Below, in pieces: positions 8,939 to 16,467 of a DNA stretch of 64,000 nt. The stretch covers positions 62,001 through 126,000 of the forward strand of contig CANKZU010000006.1 of assembly GCA_947488615.1 (NCBI GenBank), given 5' to 3'. The notes beneath the pieces were generated by a model. That model had not been told where the DNA came from, searched no databases, and worked only from the letters and a program-made list of their open reading frames with translations. The position numbers and the translations under genes are program-made. Position 1 is the first letter of the stretch, and the number at the start of each line of letters is the position of its first letter. The DNA comes from an uncultured Aurantimonas sp. GTDB lineage: Bacteria > Pseudomonadota > Alphaproteobacteria > Rhizobiales > Rhizobiaceae.

Positions 8939-8956
8939 ATGTCTTATATAAGACAT
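8939..8956. promoter_or_regulatory. perfect 18-bp palindrome, probable GntR/HutC-family operator
   Basis: The sequence ATGTCTTATATAAGACAT is perfectly self-complementary. It sits 83 bp upstream of suyA and 66 bp upstream of the divergent GntR/UTRA gene, where an autoregulating HutC-type repressor would bind both promoters. Confidence 0.7.
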
Positions 8957-9021
8957 AAAATACCTTTACATGCTCGTGTCAAGCGGTTTATCTGGCCTGG
9001 CGAAAAATTGGACGGTGACGA

Positions 9022-9750
9022 ATGACCGACGCAGAGAAGGCCCCAGCGTTCAGACCGCTCTATCAGCAGGTGCGCGAGACCCTGGTCCGCCGGTTGATCG
9101 ACGGCGTGTGGACGCCGGGCCTGATGCTGCCCAGCGAATTCCAGATCGCGGCCGATCTCGGCGTCAGTCAGGGGACGGTGCGCAAGGCCCTCGACGCGAT
9201 GGCGACCGAACATCTCCTGGTCCGACGGCAAGGACGTGGGACCTTCGTCGCGCTGCCCGAAGAAGGCCGGATCCTGTTCCAGTTCTTCCGGCTGGCCGCC
9301 GACGACGGCACCCGCCTGTTTCCTGACAGCCAGGTGCTGACGCGGGTGCGCGGGCGTGCCGATGCCGCCGCCGCCAAGGCCTTGCAGATCGCGCGCAACG
9401 ACGCCGTCTGGCGCATCGACCGCGTCCGGCATCTTGGCGGCCGGGCGGTCATCGCCGAGCAGATCACCCTCCCCGTCGCGAAATTTTCTTCGCTGGCCGA
9501 CATCCGAGACCTGCCGAACAACGTCTACGCGCTCTATTCGGAGGTTTTCTCGATCACGATCGGGCGGGCTATGGAACAGCTCAAGGCGACCGGCGCCGAC
9601 GCGACCACCGCCGCGCGGCTGAACTGCCAGCCCGGCCATCCGGTGCTGTCCATCGAGCGGGTCGCCTTCGCGCTCGATGGCTCGCCGGTCGAGTGGCGTC
9701 TGTCCCGATGCATGACCGATGGTTTTCATTACCAGTCCGATCTTCGTTGA
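9022..9750 (+). CDS. HutC-type GntR transcriptional regulator (UTRA domain)
   Basis: A 242-residue regulator. A GntR winged helix spans about residues 10-78 (PSEFQIAADLGVSQGTVRKALDAM, with wing motif VRRQGRGTFV), and a UTRA ligand-binding domain spans about 95-235 with the family PVLSIERVAF near the end. It is divergent from suyA over a perfect palindrome, so it likely represses suyAB-slcC-comC and itself, relieved by sulfolactate or a related acid (inference). It differs from the FCD-type GntR at the left edge in its effector domain. Confidence 0.85.
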   Translation: MTDAEKAPAFRPLYQQVRETLVRRLIDGVWTPGLMLPSEFQIAADLGVSQGTVRKALDAMATEHLLVRRQGRGTFVALPEEGRILFQFFRLAADDGTRLFPDSQVLTRVRGRADAAAAKALQIARNDAVWRIDRVRHLGGRAVIAEQITLPVAKFSSLADIRDLPNNVYALYSEVFSITIGRAMEQLKATGADATTAARLNCQPGHPVLSIERVAFALDGSPVEWRLSRCMTDGFHYQSDLR

Positions 9751-9821
9751 GCGGTGACAACCGCCTGCGAGCGCTCACCGGCGCGGCGCGAATGCAATCC
9801 TTCGAACCAGGAGCCTGACAC

Positions 9822-10817
9822 TCAGGGTTTGAGGATGATCTTAGGCGCGGCCGCCGCGCCGTTGCGGATATCGCGGAACGCGCCGAGGCCGTCCGAGAGC
9901 GAGCGGGTCTCGGTCCAGTCGAGCGCGCCCAGACGCCCGTCGAAGATCGCGGCGGCGGTCTCCCGGAAATCCGCCGGCGTATAGGTGTAGGTCCCGATGA
10001 AGGCGATTTCCTGCAAGGTCATCTTGCGGATATCGAGGCCGCCATTGGCGTCGCCGAGACCGATATGAACGATAACGCCGCCCGGACGCACCGCGCGGCA
10101 CGCTGCTGCCCGGGTCGCCGCAAAGCCGACGGCGTCGATGACCAGATCGACGGTCCCGTCGGCGGGGCCGCCGGGCTGAGACGGATCGAGGACATGAAAG
10201 TCGCCGGCATGCGTCAGCGTCGGGTGCCGGGCCTTGTTGGTTTCGGAGATCGCGACCCTGGACGCGCCGGAGGCGGCAAGCACGAGCGTCGCGCCGAGGC
10301 CGATCGCGCCGCCGCCGATGACGAGGCATGTCGCCTCCTCCAGCGGTTTGGCGAGAGCGATCCTTGCCAGTCTCACGGCATGCCAGCCGCAGGCGATCGG
10401 CTCGGCGAGCGCCGCTTTTTCGAAACTGACGCCAGCGGGAATCGTGACGAGGTTTTCCTGCGGCATCGACAGAAGCTCGGCGAACGCGCCCTCGCGCGGC
10501 GGCATCGAGATAATTTGCCGCTGGGGGCACAAATTGTTGCGGCCGGCCTTGCAGGCCTCGCACTGGCCGCAGGTCACCAGCGGATTGACCGTCACCCGCC
10601 GTCCGGCCTCGGGACCGTCGACGATCGTGCCGGCCGCCTCGTGGCCGAGGATCAGGGGCGCCGGCCGTCGCTCGTCATGGCCGAGAAAGGCATGCATGTC
10701 GGACCCACAGATGCCGACTGAATCCACTCGCAGCAGCGCCTCGCCGTCTCGCGCGACGGCGTCCGGCACGGTGTCGTATCGCAGTTGCTCGGGACCGGTA
10801 TAGACAAGCGCCTTCAT
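9822..10817 (-). CDS. hpsP: zinc-dependent alcohol dehydrogenase, HpsP-like (DHPS 2-dehydrogenase candidate)
   Basis: A medium-chain dehydrogenase of 331 residues. Catalytic zinc ligands are visible in GICGSDMHAF and ILGHEAAG, the structural zinc cysteines in CGQCEACKAGRNNLC, and the nucleotide motif in VIGGGAIGLGA. The ATG at 10817 is chosen because it overlaps the SDR stop as ATGA; the frame runs on upstream but without support. It is last in the TRAP-HisD-SDR-ADH operon. In DHPS degraders HpsO and HpsP interconvert the DHPS enantiomers through the 2-keto form. The family is certain; the substrate is inferred. Confidence 0.7.
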   Translation of the reverse strand: MKALVYTGPEQLRYDTVPDAVARDGEALLRVDSVGICGSDMHAFLGHDERRPAPLILGHEAAGTIVDGPEAGRRVTVNPLVTCGQCEACKAGRNNLCPQRQIISMPPREGAFAELLSMPQENLVTIPAGVSFEKAALAEPIACGWHAVRLARIALAKPLEEATCLVIGGGAIGLGATLVLAASGASRVAISETNKARHPTLTHAGDFHVLDPSQPGGPADGTVDLVIDAVGFAATRAAACRAVRPGGVIVHIGLGDANGGLDIRKMTLQEIAFIGTYTYTPADFRETAAAIFDGRLGALDWTETRSLSDGLGAFRDIRNGAAAAPKIILKP

Positions 10818-11578
10818 TTGGCGGTGAACCCCCCATCGACGAACAGGATTTGGCCGGTGACATAGGCCGACGCATCCGAACACAGGAACAGCAGCGGCCC
10901 CGCGAGGTCGGCGAGTTCACCGTTGCGGCCGATGCAGGTCTGGCCCGCGTGGCGCTCCGCGAGGGCCTGATCAGCGAAGACCGGGCCGGTCAGCTCGGTC
11001 GGGAAAAAGCCCGGTGCGAGCGCGTTGGCCAGAATCCCGGAGCCGGACCAGGCTTCCGCCATCGCCCGCGTCAGTTGCTCCACGCCACCCTTCGAGGCGC
11101 CATAGGCGATGCCGCCCGGAAAGGCGCGACGCGATTGCAGCGAGGCGAAATTGACGATGCGGCCCCAGCCCTTGGTCTTCATGGCGGGCACTAGTGCCTG
11201 CGCCAGAAAAAACGGAACCGTCAGATTGAGCGCGAGCGTCGCCTCCCAGCCATCAGGGGTGACGTCGTCCGCCGGCTGGCGGGTGTTGAGGCCGGCCGCG
11301 TTGATCAAAATGTCGGGCGGACCGAACGGCCGCGATACCGCGTCGGCGACACCGCTCACCGCGCTCCGATCCGAGAGATCGGCGACGACCGTGTCGACCT
11401 TGCCGCCCGTCTCCGCTTTCCATTGGTCGAGAACGTCGCCGCGCCGCGCCACACCGACGACCGACGCGCCGGCATTGGCGAGCATGGTGGCCGCGGCCCG
11501 GCCAAGGCCGCTGCTCGCGCCGGTCACGCAGGCGACCCGCCCGCTCACGTCGAAAAGCGTCTGGCTTGCCACGGTCAC
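10814..11578 (-). CDS. hpsO: short-chain dehydrogenase/reductase, HpsO-like (DHPS 2-dehydrogenase candidate)
   Basis: A classical SDR of 254 residues. The cofactor motif is TGASSGLGRAAA, a second motif is NAAGLNTR, and the catalytic region has S in NFASLQSRRAF and Y-x-x-x-K in YGASKGG. A GTG at 11578 preceded by AAGGAG at 5-nt spacing is a better start than the ATG at 11599, which lies upstream of that site. It overlaps the ADH gene by 4 bp and follows the HisD-family gene by about 50 bp. With HpsP it would racemise DHPS before oxidation by HpsN. Other sugar-alcohol substrates are possible. Confidence 0.7.
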   Translation of the reverse strand: MTVASQTLFDVSGRVACVTGASSGLGRAAATMLANAGASVVGVARRGDVLDQWKAETGGKVDTVVADLSDRSAVSGVADAVSRPFGPPDILINAAGLNTRQPADDVTPDGWEATLALNLTVPFFLAQALVPAMKTKGWGRIVNFASLQSRRAFPGGIAYGASKGGVEQLTRAMAEAWSGSGILANALAPGFFPTELTGPVFADQALAERHAGQTCIGRNGELADLAGPLLFLCSDASAYVTGQILFVDGGFTAK

Positions 11579-11629
11579 GTGTTCTCCTTGCTTCCCCAAC
11601 CCGTCACTGGACCATTTCGGTCGCTCGCC

Positions 11630-12934
11630 TCACTCGGCCGCGCTCAGATCGAAATTCTCGCCGGGAAAATATTTGGCGAGGCGGATGTCGGCGGTGCGGG
11701 CATGGCCCTCCATACCTTCGAGCCGCGATATGCGTGCGGTGGCCTCGGCAACCGGCCGCGCGCCGTCACGCGTGGCCCGCTGCCAGGTGACCATCTTCAT
11801 GAATTTGTGGACCGAAAGGCCGCCCGTATACCGCGCGGCGCCGGAGGTCGGCAGCACATGGTTCGTGCCGGACGCCTTGTCGCCAAAGGCAACCGTCGTC
11901 TCCTCGCCGAGGAAGAGCGAGCCATAGCATTGCAGCCGATCGAGCCACCAATCCGGATCGGCGGCCTGCACCGACAGATGCTCGGGCGCGTATTCGTCGG
12001 CGACCTTGGCCATTTCCTCGCGGTCCTTGCAGACGATCACCTCGGCGTAGTCGCGCCACGCGGCGGCGGCGTTCTGGCCGTTCAGTTCGGGCAGCGCCGC
12101 GATCAAGGCAGGCACCCGCTCGAGCACGGCCTCGGCCAAGGGCCGATGCGAAGTGACGAGCCAGACCGGCGAGTTGTAACCATGCTCCGCCTGCCCGACG
12201 AGGTCGACGGCGGCGATCTCCGGATCGGCGGCTTCGTCGGCCAGGATCAGGCTGTCGGTCGGCCCCGCGAACATGTCGATGCCGACGCGGCCGAAGAGGA
12301 TCCGCTTGGCTTCGGCGACGAACTGGTTTCCGGGCCCGACGAGAATATCCGACTTCGGCAGTCCGAACAGGCCGAACGCCATGGCCGCGATGCCCTGGAC
12401 ACCGCCCATCGCCAGGATCGAGTCGGCGCCGCACAGATCGGCGGTGTAGATGATCGCCGGGTTGACGCCGACGCCCGGCCTTGGCGGCGAACACGCCGTG
12501 ATGTGGCTGCAACCGGCGACCTTCGCGGTGGTCACGGTCATCAAGGCCGAGGCGATATGGCTGTAGCGGCCGCCGGGGGCGTAGCAGCCCGCCGCTTGGC
12601 AGGGGATGGACTTCTGGCCGGCGATCAGGCCAGGAACGACCTCGATCTGGATATCGCGGATCGTCTCCTTCTGTGCTTCGGCGAAGCGACGCACATTGTC
12701 ATAGGCGAAGCGGATGTCGTCCTTCAGCTTCTGCGAGACCTTTGACCCGGCTTCGGCGATCTCATCCTTGGTCAGAACGACATTGCCGTCATAGCGATCG
12801 AACTTCTCGGCATAGGCGCGCGCCGCGGCCTCGCCGCCCGCTTCGATCTCGTCGAGAATCGTCTGCACCGTGTCGCGCACGTCCCCGGCGTCCGAGGTCG
12901 ATGTCTTGCTGGCTTTCTTGAGATACTCGGCCAT
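11630..12934 (-). CDS. hpsN: histidinol-dehydrogenase-family enzyme, probable sulfopropanediol 3-dehydrogenase
   Basis: A 434-residue HisD-family enzyme. HisD-type zinc and catalytic residues are kept: Q248 and H251 (VGQAEHGYNSP), the YAPEHLS pair, GTNHVLPTSG and a C-terminal His in MEGHARTADIRL. It sits in a TRAP operon with SDR and ADH genes and no his genes, so histidine synthesis is unlikely. HpsN uses the HisD chemistry to oxidise (R)-DHPS twice to (R)-sulfolactate, the substrate of SuyAB encoded nearby. An AGGAG site precedes the ATG. Other polyols are the main alternative. Confidence 0.75.
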   Translation of the reverse strand: MAEYLKKASKTSTSDAGDVRDTVQTILDEIEAGGEAAARAYAEKFDRYDGNVVLTKDEIAEAGSKVSQKLKDDIRFAYDNVRRFAEAQKETIRDIQIEVVPGLIAGQKSIPCQAAGCYAPGGRYSHIASALMTVTTAKVAGCSHITACSPPRPGVGVNPAIIYTADLCGADSILAMGGVQGIAAMAFGLFGLPKSDILVGPGNQFVAEAKRILFGRVGIDMFAGPTDSLILADEAADPEIAAVDLVGQAEHGYNSPVWLVTSHRPLAEAVLERVPALIAALPELNGQNAAAAWRDYAEVIVCKDREEMAKVADEYAPEHLSVQAADPDWWLDRLQCYGSLFLGEETTVAFGDKASGTNHVLPTSGAARYTGGLSVHKFMKMVTWQRATRDGARPVAEATARISRLEGMEGHARTADIRLAKYFPGENFDLSAAE

Positions 12935-12943
12935 GGAATTCTC

Positions 12944-14275
12944 CTAGCGATAGATGTCGGGGAGCATCGCGGTCGAGATCGCCGGCACGTAGGCGATCAA
13001 GAGAACGACGAGCAGCATGAAGAAGACGAAGGGCACCGCCCGCCGGGCGATCGGCAGAATGGACTCGCCGGTCAGTCCCGAGACGACGAAGAGGTTCAAT
13101 CCCAGCGGCGGCGTGATGAAGCCGACCCCGAGCGAGGTGATCATCATGATGCAGAACTGAATCTCGTTCATGCCGATTTCGTCGGCGAGCGGCTTCAGGA
13201 TCGGCGCCAGAATGACGATATTCGGCGTCGTCTCCATCACGCATCCGGCGGCAATCAGGATGCCGATCATCAACAGGATGAGCATGTTGGGATCGTCGGT
13301 CAGCGATGTCACCGCGAAGACGAAGCCTTGCGGCACGCCAAGCGCGGCCAGCGTCTGCGCTAGCGGTAACGACATCGCGATGATCGGCACAATGACGCCG
13401 TTCACCTTGGCGGAGGAAACCAGCATGGAGGGGAAGTCGGAGAGCTTCAGCGTCCCCAGGATAAACCCCATGATGATCGTCACGACGACCGCCGTCGCGC
13501 CGGCCTCGGTCGGCGTCAGGCGACCGGAGAAGATGCCGTAAAAGATGATGCCGGGGACCAAGAAGGCATACCAGCCGCTCTTCAGCGCCCGGCCGACATT
13601 ACCCAGCCATTCGCGTCCGGAAATCGCGCCGCCCCCCTCATAGGCGTAGATCCGGTTGACGACGATATTGGTCACGAGGATCGAAACCAGGATGGCTATG
13701 CCCGGAATGATCGCCGCCTGAAACAGCGTCGAGGCGGAGATGCCGAGCACCAGCCCGATGATGATGTAGGCGATCGACGGCGGGATCAGGATGCCGGTAC
13801 AGGCACCGGCCGCCACCAGGGCGCAGGCGTAAGGGCGCGGATAACCGGATTCCACCAGACGGTCGATGGTCATGCGCCCGACCGCCGCCGCGCCCGCCGC
13901 GTCCGAACCCGAGATTGCCGAGAACATGCCGCAGACCAGAACCGTGGCAGAGCCGAACCCGCCCTTGGCCCAGCAGGTCAGCGCCTCGGCGACGTCGAGG
14001 AATTTTCGACTGAGACCGGTGCGGACCAGCACGTCCCCCGTCAGGATGAACAGCGGGACCGCTGTCAGCGCGAAGGCATCGATTCCGTCGAACAGGGATT
14101 CGCCGAACAGAGAGAGCGGAAGCACCTGCGACAGGACCAGCATCGCGACAGCCGAAGAGCCGATCGCGGCCCAGACCGGAACGCCGAGAATGATGAGCCC
14201 GAGGAAGAGCAGGACCGGACCGTAAAAGTCCCATCCCAATTCCACGGTCTGCTGCTGAAGTTGTTGCCAAAGCAT
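12944..14275 (-). CDS. TRAP transporter large permease (DctM family)
   Basis: Membrane subunit of 443 residues with about 12 hydrophobic helices. DctM-type stretches are seen: PLFILTGDVLVRTGLSRK, SGSDAAGAAAVG and GILIPPSIAYIIIG. The ATG at 14275 follows GAGGTTCCC and lies 7 bp after the small permease stop; an upstream in-frame extension would overlap that gene. Its stop is 9 bp before the hpsN-like start. It would import DHPS with the Q and P subunits, by context (compare HpsKLM of marine degraders). Confidence 0.9.
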   Translation of the reverse strand: MLWQQLQQQTVELGWDFYGPVLLFLGLIILGVPVWAAIGSSAVAMLVLSQVLPLSLFGESLFDGIDAFALTAVPLFILTGDVLVRTGLSRKFLDVAEALTCWAKGGFGSATVLVCGMFSAISGSDAAGAAAVGRMTIDRLVESGYPRPYACALVAAGACTGILIPPSIAYIIIGLVLGISASTLFQAAIIPGIAILVSILVTNIVVNRIYAYEGGGAISGREWLGNVGRALKSGWYAFLVPGIIFYGIFSGRLTPTEAGATAVVVTIIMGFILGTLKLSDFPSMLVSSAKVNGVIVPIIAMSLPLAQTLAALGVPQGFVFAVTSLTDDPNMLILLMIGILIAAGCVMETTPNIVILAPILKPLADEIGMNEIQFCIMMITSLGVGFITPPLGLNLFVVSGLTGESILPIARRAVPFVFFMLLVVLLIAYVPAISTAMLPDIYR

Positions 14276-14282
14276 GGGAACC

Positions 14283-14804
14283 TCAATCGAACAGGCGCTC
14301 GCCCTCGTAGGGCGGGCGACCGCGCACGAGGTCGGCGGCGTCCCGGACAAGGGACTGGACGAGACGGATAACGACGAGCGTGAAACCGACGGGGACGGCC
14401 ATCAGGAACCAGACCATCGAGATCCGCAGGCCGTGGCTGACCGAGCCGAATTTCCAGGAGACCCCGACGGTCTCGAAGGACCAGTAGAGAGCCAGGCAGG
14501 CGACCACCAACATGACCAAATCGCCCAGAATGTAGAGCAACGCCTTGGCCCGCTCGGGCACGTAAAGGAACAGCACGTCGATGCGGATGTGAGCGCGGTC
14601 CTTTACCGCCGCCGCGGCGCCAATCCAGGCAAGATAGATGAAGGAATAGCGCACGATCTCCTCGCCCCAGATCGACGAGTAGGCGAAGACCTCACGTCGG
14701 ATCACCTCGATCGCCATCGTTGCGACGAGGACCGTGTAGAAGATAAGGAGCGCCCATCGCTCGGCGTTTCGGTCCAGCAGCTTCAGGATATGCACGCGCC
14801 TCAT
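14283..14804 (-). CDS. TRAP transporter small permease (DctQ family)
   Basis: Membrane subunit of about 173 residues with four helices. DctQ signature features are IWGEEIVRYSFIYLAWIGAA and a hydrophobic C-terminal pair. The start is uncertain: the ATG at 14804 abuts AAAGG, and a GTG three codons later would have better spacing. It lies between receptor and large permease, the usual P-Q-M order. A 146-bp gap to the receptor holds a small hairpin. Confidence 0.88.
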   Translation of the reverse strand: MRRVHILKLLDRNAERWALLIFYTVLVATMAIEVIRREVFAYSSIWGEEIVRYSFIYLAWIGAAAAVKDRAHIRIDVLFLYVPERAKALLYILGDLVMLVVACLALYWSFETVGVSWKFGSVSHGLRISMVWFLMAVPVGFTLVVIRLVQSLVRDAADLVRGRPPYEGERLFD

Positions 14805-14915
14805 CCTTTCGCGGGGGCGCGATGCCGGCTGCCGTATGAACGGCGAGCCCGGCATACGCACCGAACCTCGTCAAAGGCGCTATCACTCGCGCCCGGTGAT
14901 CACGAAACGGGAGCA

Positions 14916-14934
14916 AGCGGGCTCGATGCCCGCT
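14916..14934 (-). terminator. intercistronic hairpin between dctP and dctQ
   Basis: A 7-bp stem (14916-14922 with 14928-14934) with a 5-nt loop, directly after the receptor gene on the transcribed strand. There is no U-tract. It may protect the receptor message and reduce read-through to the permeases. Confidence 0.35.
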
Positions 14935-14949
14935 GACTCGAAATACGCC

Positions 14950-16104
14950 TCAGGCGTCGTGGACGTAGTAGCGCCCCATGGTACCCGCGGCCTCCTCCAG
15001 CCGCTTGAATGTCTCCATGTCGCCGGCAAGCTCGGTCTTGTAGGAATCCCACTCCTCGCGCTGATAGCCGGCCGTATCCTTCCAGACCGCCAGCTGATCG
15101 TCGGTGAGGGTGTGGAACTCCACGCCCGACTTCGTCAGCTCGGCCATGGCGTAGGCGCGAGCGGCCGGGACCTTGGCGAGGTTCTGCTGGGAGGTGACCT
15201 CCGAGGCAAAGTCGATGCCGTCTTGAACGTCCTGGGGAAGCGAATTGTACCATTCCAGATTGCAGGAATAGACTTGGCTGTCCGGGACCGCTTGGGTGAA
15301 GGTGACGTGGCTCAGGATGTCCTTGAAGCCGAAGACGAAGAGGGCTCCGACCGACGGATCGAGCGCGTCGGCCACACCCTGCTTGATCGCGGAGGGCGTC
15401 TCGCCCCAAGCGACCGGCGTCGGATTGGCGCCGACCATGCGGTAGTATTGCTGCAGCATCTCCGAGCCCGGCACGCGGAACTTCACGCCGGAAAGATCCT
15501 CAGGCTTCATGACCGGGCCAGGGCCGTCCTTGCGGACCGCGACGACGCGCGGATCGATGACGACGTAGAAGAGCGGCTTGAAGCCTCGCGCCTCCACTTT
15601 CGGATGCACTTCCTTCTTCCAGGCATCGGACGAGACGAGGTTCGTGAACCGCTGGTTCGAGCCACAGAAATAGGGAAGGTTGATGAGGTCCACGACCGGC
15701 GCGAACGGCGCGAAATTCGACAGCGAGTGCTGCGCCGCCTGGATCGTCCCGCCTTGAACCTTCTGCACCAGCGCGCCGCCGGCGCCCAGTTGACCGCCCG
15801 GCGAGAGCTTTACGTAGACCTTGCCGTTGGTGGCGTTCTGAATGTTTTCCTTCAGATCGAGCTGCATGATCGGATAGCTGCGCGATGCGCCCAGGACATA
15901 GGCGGTCGCGATCGTCATGGTGTGCTCGGCGGCCTTCTGACGCTCGTTTTCTTCCTTGGCGGTCTGGGCGACGGCCTCCTCCGACCAGAGCGTTCCGGCG
16001 GCCCCAGCGACCATGGCGGCGGTGAATGCTCCCGCCCCCGTCAGGCGCAGAAAGTTTCGGCGACCAGCCGACTGCAATTCTTCGACGTCTCGGATTGTGG
16101 ACAT
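14950..16104 (-). CDS. TRAP transporter solute receptor (DctP family), Tat-type export signal
   Basis: Periplasmic receptor of 384 residues. The ATG at 16104 has a GGGAGGAGG site; the signal contains a twin arginine (GRRNFLRLTGAG) and ends near AVAQ. DctP-type body: LSPGGQLGAGGALVQKVQGG and RVPGSEMLQQYYRMVGA. A Tat signal implies folding before export. It is second in the operon after a 70-residue membrane protein and precedes Q and M. The ligand is likely DHPS or a similar C3 polyol/sulfonate, by context. Confidence 0.88.
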   Translation of the reverse strand: MSTIRDVEELQSAGRRNFLRLTGAGAFTAAMVAGAAGTLWSEEAVAQTAKEENERQKAAEHTMTIATAYVLGASRSYPIMQLDLKENIQNATNGKVYVKLSPGGQLGAGGALVQKVQGGTIQAAQHSLSNFAPFAPVVDLINLPYFCGSNQRFTNLVSSDAWKKEVHPKVEARGFKPLFYVVIDPRVVAVRKDGPGPVMKPEDLSGVKFRVPGSEMLQQYYRMVGANPTPVAWGETPSAIKQGVADALDPSVGALFVFGFKDILSHVTFTQAVPDSQVYSCNLEWYNSLPQDVQDGIDFASEVTSQQNLAKVPAARAYAMAELTKSGVEFHTLTDDQLAVWKDTAGYQREEWDSYKTELAGDMETFKRLEEAAGTMGRYYVHDA

Positions 16105-16127
16105 AAGAAGCCTCCTCCCGGCCATTG

Positions 16128-16340
16128 TTACGAATGTGTGCGTGGTTTTCCCGCGGCGCGCGCGTATTCGCGTAGCAAGACGGCAATGACGAAAAAAGCG
16201 GATGCCAGGAATAGGGTCAGCATCTCGCCGACATCGGAGAGGAACACGCTTCCTCCCGACGCGCCTATCACGATGTTGGTGACGAAGACCGCGAAGACAA
16301 CCGCGGCCACTGCCAGCGCTATCGAACCTGCCTTACGCAT
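16128..16340 (-). CDS. small two-helix membrane protein leading a TRAP operon
   Basis: A 70-residue protein with two hydrophobic segments (about 5-25 and 35-58) joined by a short GASGGSVFLSDVGE loop, and a basic C-terminus. The ATG at 16340 follows a strong GGAGGAAAAG site, and the stop is 23 bp from the dctP start, so it is probably a real first gene of the operon. I do not recognise a family. It may be an accessory subunit of the transporter. It is not a DctQ, which is more than twice as long and encoded separately. Confidence 0.7.
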   Translation of the reverse strand: MRKAGSIALAVAAVVFAVFVTNIVIGASGGSVFLSDVGEMLTLFLASAFFVIAVLLREYARAAGKPRTHS

Positions 16341-16375
16341 CTTTTCCTCCCTGAACGGATGCGCCGATATGCACG

Positions 16376-16389
16376 TGTAAGCGCTTTCA
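16376..16389. promoter_or_regulatory. LacI-type operator, upstream copy
   Basis: TGTAAGCGCTTTCA has the AAGCGCTT core bound by LacI/GalR-family repressors. It lies between the TRAP operon start and the divergent LacI gene, and its centre is 22 bp from that of the second operator. Confidence 0.75.
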
Positions 16390-16396
16390 TCGATAA

Positions 16397-16412
16397 ATGC
16401 AAGCGCTTGCAT
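16397..16412. promoter_or_regulatory. LacI-type operator, perfect palindrome
   Basis: ATGCAAGCGCTTGCAT is a perfect 16-bp palindrome with the LacI-family core. The two operators are 22 bp apart centre to centre, about two helical turns, so two repressor dimers could sit on one DNA face and control both divergent genes. Confidence 0.85.
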
Positions 16413-16467
16413 CTTGTGATTTCGAAAATTAACGCGATATTTCGGTATCGTCGGAGAGGAGTCCGGT

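Noticed and set aside
11630..12934. Histidinol dehydrogenase for histidine biosynthesis
   Set aside because: No his genes are present, and the gene lies in a TRAP/SDR/ADH catabolic operon behind LacI operators.
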